A stretch of 64,000 nt of DNA from Emiliania huxleyi CCMP1516 (lineage: Eukaryota > Haptophyta > Isochrysidales > Noelaerhabdaceae), in NCBI RefSeq assembly GCF_000372725.1, contig NW_005200784.1, forward strand, positions 178,847 through 242,846. Direction: 5' to 3'. The position numbers were made by a program, and so were the translations under genes. This document shows positions 47,619-58,034 of this stretch, piece after piece. A model generated the notes under the pieces. That model did no database searches, was not told the DNA's origin, and worked only from the letters and a program-made list of their open reading frames with translations. Each line of letters opens with the position of its first letter. Positions within the stretch are counted from its first letter, which is position 1.

Positions 47619-49235
47619 GTGCCGCTCCCCCGCTCCGATGCGGGTAAGTACTGGTCTCTCGTCCTCCAGCTCTACAGCTCCTCGCTGGTAGTCATGCTTG
47701 GCAACATGCTCGAGTGGCTGGACTTTGGCATCTACGGATACTCGCAGTCGGACATATCGGTCCAGCTTTTTGCCGGGAGCGAAACCGCCAGTTGGGCAAC
47801 CTTTGGACTGGGCTACGCGTTCCGACCGGTCGGGGCCTTTGTGTTGGGAAAGCTGTCCGATGCGTACTCGCGAAAAAGCAGCTTTCTCGTGGCCATGCTC
47901 GGCATGGCCTTTTCGACGGCGTTGATGGCCACAATTCCCGCGGTGTGCGGAGAAGAGGGCGTAACAATCGACTATTGCGTTGGCGCCGTTTGGAAAAGCG
48001 CGGTGCCGGCGGTTGCGCTGCGCTGCGTCCAGGGTTTTTCTGCGGGCGCCGCCGCGGGAGGAATCAACGTGATCCAGTCAGAGCTGTGGTCGACCTCTGA
48101 CCGAAAGGGGGCGCTCGCGCAGTCCGTCGGCGTGAACAACGCCAGTGGAGCCGCCGCTTCCATGCTCTCTGCCGCCATCGTCTTTGGCCTCCGCTCCGTG
48201 CTCGGCAGCGAAACCTATGCCGCATGGGGCTGGCGGCTCGCCTTCCTGGCGGTGGTTCCGCCCAGCATGCTGGCGAGCTACCTGATGCACACCTCGGTTC
48301 CTGAGTCGAACGAATTTGCCACCACGGACGATGATGTTGTTGTCCTGAAGCACAATGAGTCCATCAAGAACGACGTCTCGGACGCAGTGGTCAACCCGGC
48401 GGCCCCGATGAGGACCACCTCTGTGGGCCCTCGCCTAGGGTCGATTTATGAGAGCTCGCCCAAAGTGCCCATCCCAGCTTCTACTACGATGTCGCGGGAC
48501 CCGCCTTGGCTTGTAATCGTTGTCTCGATCTACGTTCAGTTTGCCATCGCGGCCTACAACAACCTCAACGTGTACATGGCCTCTCGTTCTGCTGCTTTGG
48601 AGCTCTCTATCAAGAGCCCGTCTTCACCGCCTGCTGCTGTGATTAGGTCTCGTACGCCAAGGAGCACTACGGGGTCTCCGTGAGTACCGCAACACTGATG
48701 CAGGTGGTGGGAAAGGCGGTCCAAGTGGGGATGACACCCCTAGCAGCTTTGCTCGCCGACTTGAGAGGCTGGTATGGGGCATGCGCCTTTGGTGGGATCA
48801 TGTGCAGCGTGTTGGCCCTTCCTATGATGACGGCCAGCGAATTTGGTGGCGTCATCAGCACATGGATGCTAATCTCGGTGCCCACCGCTTGTCCCAGGTC
48901 TGTCGCGCCGTCAACGGCCTCGCCGCTCACGCAATCCTGCCACGCCATAGGTCGCCTTCCCCATCGTCTCGACGGTGTGGATCCTCAACGCGCCGCTGCT
49001 TGCGACGTCCATCTTCCCCGTGGAGACCCGCAGCAAGGGCACCAGCCTGGTCATGGCAACGGCAGCGGCGATCAGTGGCTTCTTCCCGCTCGCCCTCAAC
49101 GAGATCACCAACGTGTACGCGAGTGGGGTGGTGCTCGCCGTCGTCGCGGCCCTTGCCAGTTGTGGGATCCTCTGGGTGCGAGGCCAGGCTCGGGCGGACA
49201 AGCTCAGCATTTACCAGCGCCCAGAGCTATTTTGA
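47619..49235 (+). CDS. MFS transporter, metabolite:H+ symporter-like
   Basis: Exons (47619)-48569, 48647-48877 and 48951-49235 join in frame to give about 490 residues with roughly twelve membrane segments. GNMLEWLDFGIYGY and the GYAFRPVGAFVLGKLSDAYSRK loop are typical of the MHS/ProP branch of the major facilitator superfamily, which takes up organic acids or osmolytes with protons. A central hydrophilic loop (KHNESIKNDVSDAVV) separates the two six-helix halves. Both introns have GT donors. The 5' end is unresolved: the frame opens at a GTG (47619), and the first ATG in frame (about 47694) lies inside helix 1, so an upstream exon probably supplies the start. Confidence 0.85.
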
Positions 49236-49354
49236 CAATCCGTTTATTGCCGCCTGAGACAAAACTCAATCTTCTCATAAATAGACGATATTACGCTGAG
49301 TTCGTAACCCGAAACGCTGGCCTGGCGAGGAGAGGGAGTTCGGGCAGACTGGGA

Positions 49355-51994
49355 ATGGCACAGACCATCTGCGGCCGCGTTCCCACAGCTTGCAACGGCA
49401 GCTTTAGGGGAGACACATTGAGTCTCCCCGGGAGTTCCCTGACCGGCACAATCCCAGCCTCGCTCAGCCGACTACGGCAACTTGTCTCAATCGACCTTGC
49501 TAACAATGCGCTATCGGGCACTATTCCACCAGAGGTGACGCCCCCCTCACGCCAAAGTCATGGAGAGTGCCACTCCTTTCCAGTCTCAGCCAGGGACCTC
49601 GCAGCCACCCTCAAAGCGCCGACTTTTCCCCGCTCGCCCCAAACAGCTCGGTCGCATCACGGCGCTCAAGCACCTCGTGCTGCACGACAACGCACTGAGC
49701 GGCTCGATCCCGCCCCTAAGTGGCATTCCCAGCCTGCGGTACCTGCAACTCAGCGGCAACCGGCTGAGTGGCACCATCCCGCCTCAGCTTGGTGCCCACC
49801 CCCGCAATCCCACCCTCCATCTCTGCCATCTCTGCCCGCCTACCACCGCAGAGCCAGGAAGCTCGAGCTGGCCCCACTCCTCGCCACCGCCTACAGGCGA
49901 CCACCTGCATCTGAGCTCCCTGGACGTCTCGCGCAACCGCCTGAGCGGCGGGATCCCGGCGGAGCTCGCAAATCTCCGGTTCTGCGGCATGGTGTCTCGC
50001 TTTGCGCCGCCTCGGTCAGACCTTTGCTCCCTCGCTGATCCGGTCGCGCCGGGAGGCGAGGGGAACCAGTTCGACTGCCCCGTACCGCCGCTGCCCGCCC
50101 CCTTTCAGCCGGTAGCCTGTGATTACCCTAAGCCGCAGATGTCCGCCAGGAGTCGCTCCGTCCGTCACCTCGCCGCCCCTCCGCCCTCGCCCTTCCCTCC
50201 CGAGCCGTCCCCGCCACCCCCTCCCAACATCTCGCCGCCGCCGCCCTCGCCCTTCCCTCCCGAGCCTTCGCCGCCGCCGCCGCCCGTCCTCTCGCCCCCA
50301 CCCTCGCCAGTCTCACCCCCGCCCTCGCCCTTCCCGCCCGAGCCTTCGCCGCCGCCCCCGCCCGAGGTCGCCGCCGACGTCCCGACCCAACAGCAAACAA
50401 CCGTATTCGAGGTTGGAGCGCCAGCGCCAGAGATTGGTTACTCATACGGCGCAGCGACGCCCGATCCGCAGGCAGCGACCTTTGGAGGAAGCAGCTATAG
50501 CTACGGCGCAGGGGACGCGAACGCGTGGCTCGCCCCCAAGCAAGCCTCGCAGCCACCGCCGCCGCCGCCGCCGCCGCCACCGCTGCAAGGCGCCGTGGCG
50601 GCGGAGTTCTCGACCCATGAGAGCGGTGTGAAGCAGGCGACGCGCAGCTGATATGTGCTCTAGATGTGCCAAGCAAACGACCGGACTGATCCCTCTCCCC
50701 TCCCTCACGGAAGGACCCGCACCTCTACCTTGCCCGCGGAGGCCGCGCCGACTTTCGAGGCAAGCACGGCCAAATGTACGCCTTCTTCTCGGCGCCTGGA
50801 CTGGCGGTCAACGTCAAGACGGAGGATAATCCCGTGCTACACGAGCGGCTCGCACCGCTTGCCGACTCGTCACCTCCTTTTCTCTCCGAATAGGATGCAT
50901 CATTTCTTCTCAATAAAAACCACCATCACTTGGAGGTCGACGGCTCGTTCATCACCGAGGTCCACATCGTGGCGCTCGTCGGCGGCAAAAAGCGCAAGGC
51001 GGCCAACTCGCAAGTGTCTACAGCTGGCCGCGCACTCCCACTCACCCTGCGCCACCTCCCTCCTCCCCTCCAGGTCGCGACCGCCTCCTTTTGGGCGTCC
51101 GAGCTGTCCGAGTTCAATACGGGGTGGCGGGTGGTGAACGGCAGCTGCGGCGGCGGCGGCTTCAGCCTCGGCATGGGAGAGAAGCGGCGCTGCGAGGAGC
51201 CCGCACCGTCACGGGGCACTCTGGCAGTCGGAACGGAGTACCCGTTCACCCGCATGGCTGTGAACAGGAGCTCGCGGTGAATGTCGGCTTCGCGAGCACC
51301 GTGTTTGCAGTCCACGGCTGGAGCATCAAGGCGCGTGTAGGGGGTTCGGGAGCGGGGTGTGCGGCTCCGCAGGCGTCGAGGGAGGCCTGGCGGCCTGACG
51401 GACATGGTTCCTCCAGGTGCGAGGAAACAACGTGTACGGCCGCCTCTCCGGCCCCGCGCACCGGCTCGATATGAGCTTCACCGCAGCAGACAGCGACACG
51501 GCCGCCCTCGCCATGCCGCACGGCCTGATTGGCCAGTCCTTCTCGGCGCCGGCGCGACGGGAGGGCAAGGTGGCGGCGGTAACGGGCGATGGTAGAGCAG
51601 ATCCCGCATCGCGCATCCTCTCGTGAGAAGAGGGGCCTAGGATCCGCGCCATTCACGGTGAGGCTCAAGAGACGTGGTCACACACTTCAGGTGGACGACT
51701 ACCCGCTGGAGGGGCACTTTGCAACGAGTGCGATGGCGGAGGGGGCGGTCGAGGGTGCCCCCCCCCCCGTCACGAGCTCCATTTCAGCCTCGCCCCACGA
51801 GACGCCGCTTCACCCCCCTCGCGCTGTTCACAGGGACGCCGGGGCTGTACGAGGTGTCGTCGCCGTACGCGACGAGCGAGTTCACCTTCTCGCGCTTTAG
51901 CCAGCCGCTCGGGGAGGCGGTAAGACCGCGCGGGCAGCACCACGGCGACCGGCTGGCACTCGACGAGAACGCGGTCGATGTAGCTGCCCTGTGA
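49355..51994 (+). CDS. LRR and Pro-rich surface protein with GRADFRG-type domain
   Basis: A multi-exon gene. Plant-type extracellular LRRs come first (LVSIDLANNALSGTIPPE; LKHLVLHDNALSGSIPP; LRYLQLSGNRLSGTIPPQL; LSSLDVSRNRLSGGIPAEL), broken by C-rich introns. A long Pro/Ser region with PPPSPFPPEPSPPPP repeats lies at about 50165-50390. A further domain opens DPHLYLARGGRADFRGKHG and continues through HGLIGQSF to YATSEFTFSRF, ending at 51994. I recall the last domain from secreted proteins of haptophytes and dinoflagellates; its function is unknown. No signal peptide follows the ATG at 49355, so an upstream exon is likely. Exon borders are approximate. It could be a wall-linked adhesive or receptor protein. 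Confidence 0.65.
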
Positions 51995-52274
51995 GCGGAG
52001 ATTGCGCGTTACTGGGCCGCGCGGGTGGGGAGCCGCCGTGCCCGTGGCAACACCAAGGTAAAGACGTGCGCTATAGGTTTTGTAGAACTCGCGTGTCAGG
52101 CCATAAATGAACAACAAATCTCTCTCTCTCTCTAAATGAACAACAAAAACATCTCTCTCTCTAAATGAAGGAAGAAAACAAAGGAGTGGAAGTGTGGGAG
52201 AAGGACAGGGTTCCCACCTGCACGGGCACGGGATCTTGGAAGGACGATCATAAACTCAGTTTTCTTCCTTTTGG
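51995..52274. other. Spacer with repeated AAATGAACAACAAA/(TC)n motif
   Basis: AAATGAACAACAA followed by a short (TC)n run occurs twice at about 52104-52165. Nothing else was recognised in this 280-bp interval. Confidence 0.6.
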
Positions 52275-52853
52275 ATGCACGGCTCGGGGCGCCGACAGGT
52301 GCGCCGACTCATTGCGGCTAGGATCCCCCGGGTGACGATGTCCTCCGGCCGGGATGGTCCTGTTCCTTTCCGAGCAGCGTCCAGTGGGCTCAGCAGGCTG
52401 CGGACACACCTCACTGGCTCTGCGACGCTGCAGGCCAGTGCCCTCCCCTCCTCCCTCGTAATCAATCGCTCCTTCCCTCAACCACCCCTCTCCCCTCTCC
52501 CCGTGAGTGTCTCCCCGCCATGTGCCTCTCCCCTCCCCCCACAGGTGCAGTGCGGCGCCGCCTCCGAGGCGCTCACCCAGTGCCTCCGGAACCATGGGCT
52601 GTCTCTCGACCCGATGCTTCTCGTGTCAGAGCCGTCGCCGCAGAGCGACCTCTGCCTGCCGGCGCTGCACGCATACCAGCGCTGCGGGCGTGACGTGCTG
52701 CTGGTGCTCGAGCTGACGCGGCAGGGCGGATGCCAGGCGGAGGTGGCAGCGGCGAGAAGGTGCAACGAGGCTCCGTCGGCCAACTGCGAGTCGGCAGAGC
52801 TTGCCGCGATGCTCTGCCTGCAGCGTGGCGCGGCGTCGCGCCCGCCGGACTGA
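52275..52853 (+). CDS. Small protein with four CX9C motifs (CHCH-like)
   Basis: Exon 2 (52545-52853) follows a GT-AG intron. It contains four Cys-x9-Cys motifs: CGAASEALTQC, CLPALHAYQRC, CQAEVAAARRC and CESAELAAMLC, with the helix-turn spacing of coiled-coil-helix (CHCH) proteins. Such proteins are imported into the mitochondrial intermembrane space and oxidised by the Mia40/Erv1 relay. They serve in respiratory-complex assembly or lipid transfer. Exon 1 is proposed as 52275-52298 (MHGSGRRQ), giving about 110 residues; the intervening frame is also open but C-rich and unlike protein. A double twin-CX9C layout is less common than one pair. The specific family is not identified. Confidence 0.72.
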   Translation: MHGSGRRQVRRLIAARIPRVTMSSGRDGPVPFRAASSGLSRLRTHLTGSATLQASALPSSLVINRSFPQPPLSPLPVSVSPPCASPLPPQVQCGAASEALTQCLRNHGLSLDPMLLVSEPSPQSDLCLPALHAYQRCGRDVLLVLELTRQGGCQAEVAAARRCNEAPSANCESAELAAMLCLQRGAASRPPD

Positions 52854-53932
52854 CGAGGCGAGGGCGCGTCGCTCACAGAGGCCATCGCACGCTTCGCTGT
52901 TGCACGGGCTCGCCGATGGAGCGCAGGGCAGCGCTATAGCGCTACCTCCTGCCGGCCAGAAGCAAGCAGATGCTGGCCTCTGCCCCTCTCGTGGAGGCGG
53001 AGGCGGGGGTCGCTCGTTGGAGACGACGATCTATCTCCTCGGCCGTACAGTTATTGCACTTACCTGGCGAGGCCAGCAGCGGGTGTGTGCGGGAGATAGA
53101 GAGAGGCCAGAGGCGCAGGAGAGAGCAACAGAGAGCGGGGTTTGTGTAGCTTGTACCTCTTGGGACTATCTTGGCGACCGTGAACTACGGCTGTACACGT
53201 TTACACAGAAGATGATCTAATTTAAAGTGCCAAGAAGATGGACCACGGTGCGTGCACCAAAAGAGCCTGATGCCTGGCGCAGGCCCTCCCACCGCGCCCA
53301 CAGCCACACACTTGCCCACACGGCCCTTCGGCCCAGGTCGTGCCAGGAGGCGCAGGCCAGGCCCCAGCTCACACACAACATGTACATGTAGCATGTGCAT
53401 GTGCATGTGCATGTGCATGTGATGTGCATGTGCATGTGCATGCACGTGTGCATGTCATGCACACGACACATGCACATGTCATGCACATGCACACAGTGTG
53501 CCGCATGTGCACGCCCTCACTGCAGCCCTCCTACCTTCGCGGGGTGCGCCTCTCCAGCCGCTCCTCTGCGCCGTCTCACGCTCTCCTCCTTAGACGCGCT
53601 TGCCTTGGTGGTAGGCTCTCGGACATCCCGGCGCAGCTCTCTCCGTGCGCATAGAGGGTCCGTGGGACCGTGGCTAGGTGGCGGACCGAGTGGACGGCCA
53701 AAAAGGCGGTGGTGGAGGCATGGGGTGCACATGCCACAAGAGTCACACACACACACCTGGCTGCGCGCGGCGCCCCGCGGCTTGCACTTGAGGGTCCATA
53801 GTTTTTGTTGTTGTTTGGAGTATACTCTTTACGCGCACGACCCACGAGAGATATGGTGTGTACAATTACAGCAGACAAGCGAGTGAGGACCTGCGCGTTT
53901 CGCCTCGCTCGCCGCCCGCTCCGCCCCGCGCA
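52854..53932. other. Intergenic with ATGTGC-type microsatellite
   Basis: No gene was recognised. An alternating purine-pyrimidine tract of CATGTG/CATGCA units spans about 53378-53492. Frames through it on either strand give Met/His/Cys repeats and are artefacts. Confidence 0.6.
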
Positions 53933-56271
53933 CTAAGATGCGGCGGCATCAACAAGCAAGGGGATGGAGCCGGCGACCAGGTCCACGCAGTCGTGGTCGG
54001 TGATGTTCTGTGTGGCAAGGTGGAGCGGCTCATTGCTCGCAGCACATTGCAGCTCGCGGCGGGGAGGGTGGGAGCAGGGCGAGGGAGAGGGGCTGGGTGG
54101 GTGCGGGAGGGCCGGAGGGAGGCCGGCAGCACACCGTGTCCGCTAGCTCGAGGTTCACGAACGTCCGGTGCTCGTCGCGCGTCCACAGAGGCCCGGCGTG
54201 CCACGTGCCGGCGTGCAGCTTGACAAAGTGCCGCGGCGGGACGCGGAAGGCGTTGAGGCCGCCGACGGACGGCTCGTCGCCCGGCTGGTGCACGACCAGG
54301 TAGAAGTCCTTCTCCTCGCCGAGCGCGCCGAGGCACTGCGTTACGCGTTGGTGCCTCGTGATCATCGAGACGCTCAGCTCGCGAGGGCCATCGAGCCGCA
54401 TCAGGTACAGCCGAGGCGGACCCTGCGAGAGGTCGAGCGACGCGTCGATGCCGCCCGCCGTCGCGTCGTACAGCTCGCCGTCCTCCGACTCGGCGACCAG
54501 CTCTCCAAACGCGGCAAAGTTGGCGCGCGTCGCCGTGCGCGCGCGGAGCGGCGGCAGCTCCGACGTCGCCGCCCGCGGCCAGCCGCGCCACAGCCTTCCG
54601 AGCCTCGACCCCCACTCGCCGTCCGGGCCGTCGTTCCAGGCTGCGGCCTCGGCGTCGAGGTCGCCGGAGGAGACGTGCTCCGCGTGCGCGCGCGACATGT
54701 CACGCACAAAGTCGCGCCGTGAGCCGCGCACCGCCGCCACGTGCTCCGCCAGCGCCGCGGCGTCGAGGCGGGCGGCATCGCGGCGCTGCTCGTCGCGCAA
54801 GCCGCGCCGGAAGGCGGCAGCGACGACGCACGCGTCCTCGAGCGACAAGTTGGCGCCTTGCCCGAGCGACGGGTAGATGGCGCCGGCCGAGTCGCCGCAG
54901 AAGAGGACGCGCCCGCCGAGCGCCGCGTATGCCGTCTCGGTCTGCTGCTTGCGGGCCCAGTGCGCCGCGTCGCCGTGCGCCTCGAGCACGCGCAGCACGA
55001 AGTCGCCTAAGAAGGCTCCCACGAGGCTCAGACAGGCTGCGCGCCCCGCCGCACGCGCAGCACGCAGTCGCCGATAGGGTCGAGCCGCGGCGCGGCGAAG
55101 AGGTCGCGCAGCACCGCGCCAGACCGGAGCGAACCGTACGCCTCTAGCGACTCGTCGCTGAGGCGCACGTTGCCAAAGAGGCCGGTCTCCACCTCGCCCG
55201 GCGCAGCGCCGGCGCGCGCGGGCATGCGCATCAGACCCACGCGCACGACGCCCTCCGCCGCCGCGCGGATGGCAGTGTCGCCGCCGTACCTACAGGGCGA
55301 CGCATGTGTTGTGGGGCCCGAGTGTGGGTTCGGGGGCTGTTCACAGCGGTGTGCTGAATATGTGTACGGCGAGCCTCGGTGGTGCCGCAGACAGCGGCTC
55401 CCTCTGCTGGCTCGCATCTCTGCTGGTTCGCATCTAGGCGCCGCACTTGGCGGCCAGCGCGGCGGCGTCGGGCCGGTTGTACACTCGCCACAGAGGGCCC
55501 TCCATCGGGGGAGGCGCGCCGGGCGCGACGATGCGGAAGTCCGCGACGTAGGGCGGCCCGTAGCACGGGACTGCAGGTGCGAGCTGCTGCCGCAGCGCGG
55601 AGTAGCGCCCGTCGCACGCCACCACCAGGTCAGCAGGGAGCGTCTCGGTGACGCCTCCGCCGCGCGCGACAGTCACCGCCAGCTCGCCGCCGCCGCCGCC
55701 GCCGCCGCCGCCTGCCGCCGCCACGTCGTCGACCCTCTCGACGGCGGCGCCTGTCGCTTCATCACAGCACACGTGGGAGCTCTCACAGGGCGCAGGCCGA
55801 GCCAGTCGGAGCTGCCGCGCCGTACTCGACCAAGTCGTCGCAGCGTGTGGCAGCGTGGATGCGGTCCCAGCGAGCGACGAGGCAGGGCTCGTCGGCGCGG
55901 CCGTCGCGCACGACGTCCTCCAGGTGATAGAGCACGTCCCCCGCCATCGTGCGCGCGCTCCAGTTGCGAACCTGGCAGACATGAGAGAGCTCATAAGAGC
56001 CGAGCGAGGCAGCAGCTTCCACGCCTGCCAGCCTCGCCTCGAAGCCGACGGCTCGGATAGCAGCCATGAGCTCGGGGTCGGTGTCGGCGAGAGCGGCGCA
56101 ACCGTTGTGATTGAGCAGCACGTTCAGCCCCGGCGGGCTGGCTAGCTCGAACGGCCGCCGCTCGAATGCCCTGACATGAAGCAGCTCCGGCCCGAACCGC
56201 CGTAGCTGCCGCAGCAGCACGTTGCCCGCGAGCCCGCCGCCGGCGATCACCACGCGCAGAGGGCGGCCCAT
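53933..56271 (-). CDS. FAD monooxygenase fused to ureidoglycolate-lyase-like domain
   Basis: Five exons (56271-55821, 55750-55447, 55289-55072, 55006-54135, 54007-53933) join in phase to give 639 residues. The N-terminal part is a class A flavoprotein monooxygenase: VVIAGGGLAGNVLLRQL (dinucleotide site), DLVVACDGRYSALRQQL (DG motif), FCGDSAGAIYPSLGQGANLSLEDA (FAD ribityl site). After a short link the same frame (exon 4) continues into FAAFGELVAESEDG, RLYLMRLDG, RHQRVTQCLGALG, FVKLHAGTWHAGP, VNLELADT and NITDHDCVDL, matching the ureidoglycolate lyase/hydrolase cupin family. Ureidoglycolate is a late purine-degradation intermediate, so the oxygenase may act on a purine such as urate. That link is inferred. 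Introns 1 and 3 are GC-AG; intron 3 starts with a near copy of exon 4. Confidence 0.87.
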
Positions 56272-57000
56272 GGCTGCTGGTCGCCTTCGCGGTACGTCAG
56301 TCAGTCTCTCTGGTGCCTTTCGCCGCGTCGTACCCCAACGCGGAAGGGGAGGGGGGGGGGGGGGGGCGGATACGTTTGGATTCCTACAGTGGGTTGCGGG
56401 CATTAAGAATTTTACAAGGCAGGCGGTCGCACGACACGATTCACGCGACAGGCGATTAAGAAAACAGGATCGCGTGGCACGCCGCCGTTTCTAAGCCTTT
56501 CCACAGCCCTCATCCACCCCACGCCGTGGTTTCTTAGCTCCGGCCGGGCGGGGCACTCAATCAAGCCAGAGCGCCGGCCCGAAGGATTTTTAGGTATTAA
56601 AGCTGCGGAGCCGGAGGTATTAAGCTGCGGTCCGCGAGGGCGATGCCAGAGTCTGCCGCCGAGTCGGCTCTCTGGATGACGGGAAGACGCACACACGCCT
56701 CCATCCACTCCACTCAGAACTCCGCAGACTTGAAAAGTGACAAGTGCGCGCGCCGCAGCGCGAAGAGAAATTTTGAGCTTCAGCTGGGGCTCCCGTTCAC
56801 ACTCGTGACTGGCCTTTTCTCGGGGCCGCGCCTGCGGCGCGCCCGCGTGGTTTCTTAGATTTTCGCGGAAATCGCTTGGTAGGGTTTCTTGATGGTAAGG
56901 TTTCTTAATGCCCGCAACCCACTGTACAAGGGCCTACGCAACCCCGCCTCTTTTCTTTTTAGTAAACTCGTTTTCTCCAAGTAAGCTAAAAGTACGTACA
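56272..57000. other. Intergenic, no gene seen
   Basis: Contains a G run at about 56350-56367, just upstream of the monooxygenase start, and the promoter region of that gene. The short string GGTTTCTTA recurs several times (56529, 56848, 56883, 56899), suggesting degraded repeats. No coding sequence was recognised. Confidence 0.4.
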
Positions 57001-57031
57001 AGGGACATTCTGCAGAGATGCAGGGAGGAGC

Positions 57032-57250
57032 TCAGCCTTGGGAGGAGCCCAGGCAAGAAAGCACGACGGCGGAGAAGGCGTCGGGCGGCGCCTCGATCGA
57101 CGTCGAGACACCGGCGAGCTTTGTGAGCTCACGCAGCTCCTTGATCGTGAAGGCCGCCTGCAGCACGCCCCGCCGGCCGAGGATCGCAACCTGCCGCACC
57201 GCGGACGCGAATTCGCGGACGCGCGCAGGGCGCAGCGCCTCCACCGACCG
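57032..57250 (-). pseudogene. FDXR: Stranded exon of NADPH:adrenodoxin reductase
   Basis: The - strand encodes VREFASAVRQVAILGRRG then VLQAAFTIKELRELTKLAGV. This matches the block of ferredoxin/adrenodoxin reductase around the NADPH-binding GRRGPLQVAFTIKELRE sequence. No neighbouring sequence on either side continues the protein: neither the FAD-binding N-terminus nor the C-terminal half is found within several kilobases. It is therefore a gene fragment copied or left here, probably non-functional. A dispersed repeat starts 100 bp away at 57357, which may be linked to the rearrangement. Confidence 0.65.
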
Positions 57251-57356
57251 CCCGCTCGCAGACCGCGAGGTGCACCGGCCTTTAAGCCCGCCGGGCCAGA
57301 GAAAAGAGAAAGGCGCCGCCAGTTCAACGCCATTATAAGGGACACTTCTGTCATGT

Positions 57357-57636
57357 CATGTATGTATGTATGTAGGAAGGTGAAGAACAGTCAGGCTCGG
57401 ACTGGACACCAACGCGGTATGGGTGGACGCTGGACAGATGATGACGGCACGCACGAGCGACACACAGACACAAACAGGCTCACAAGACACACACCACAGC
57501 CAGCGAGCGGGCTGCCACACACCCTGAGTAGGCGTACACATAACTCAAGGCGACATCCTCCCTGTCGCCCCCCCCAGCACTCCAAGGTGCCAAGAGAACA
57601 AACAAGGGCACAACAAACAACAGACGGCAGGAAGTA
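57357..57636 (+). repeat. Dispersed repeat, copy B
   Basis: A relative of 32262-32523 in the same orientation, starting with the same TATGTATGTATGTAGGAAGG and ending in GGCAGGAAGTAAC. It contains about 40 bp absent from copy A (a GACACACAGACACAAACAGG region), while copy A has its own small insertions. The shared core is close to identical, so one of the two copies moved or was duplicated recently. Confidence 0.8.
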
Positions 57637-58034
57637 ACATGTGAGACTAGAGCAGACCGCTCCGCCTCTAGCAATCTCGCCGGCCGGCGAGGCACGGACG
57701 AGACCGTGTGTGGGTCTAGTGAGGTGTCTATGGACGCCCTCCTCACAGGCTAGCGGCCTACTGCTAGCCCTATCGCTCTCTCTCTCACGGGCAGTGACAA
57801 TTCAATCAATGGGTGAGTGTTTGCGAGCAGAGGCGCGTGGGCTAAATCTAGGCCGCACGTCGTGGCACTTTGACGAAGTTAGACGTGCGGCCGCAGCGTA
57901 ACCGCCGCAGGCTCGGCGGTGCGCGCGTGTAAGAACAGCTCGGGAAGAAAGCCACACATGTCCTGCTTGCGGCCGCGAGGCGGAGGACCAGTGCAAAGTG
58001 ATCGGCCTCAGGCCAGGCATCTGTTCTGCCGCCG
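57637..58034. other. Intergenic, no gene seen
   Basis: About 400 bp between the dispersed repeat and the FG-GAP gene. It contains a (TC)n run near 57775-57786. No recognisable element otherwise. Confidence 0.45.

Noticed and set aside
53217-53886. Met/His/Cys-rich frames on both strands
   Set aside because: They are translations of the CATGTG microsatellite with no unique flanking coding sequence.
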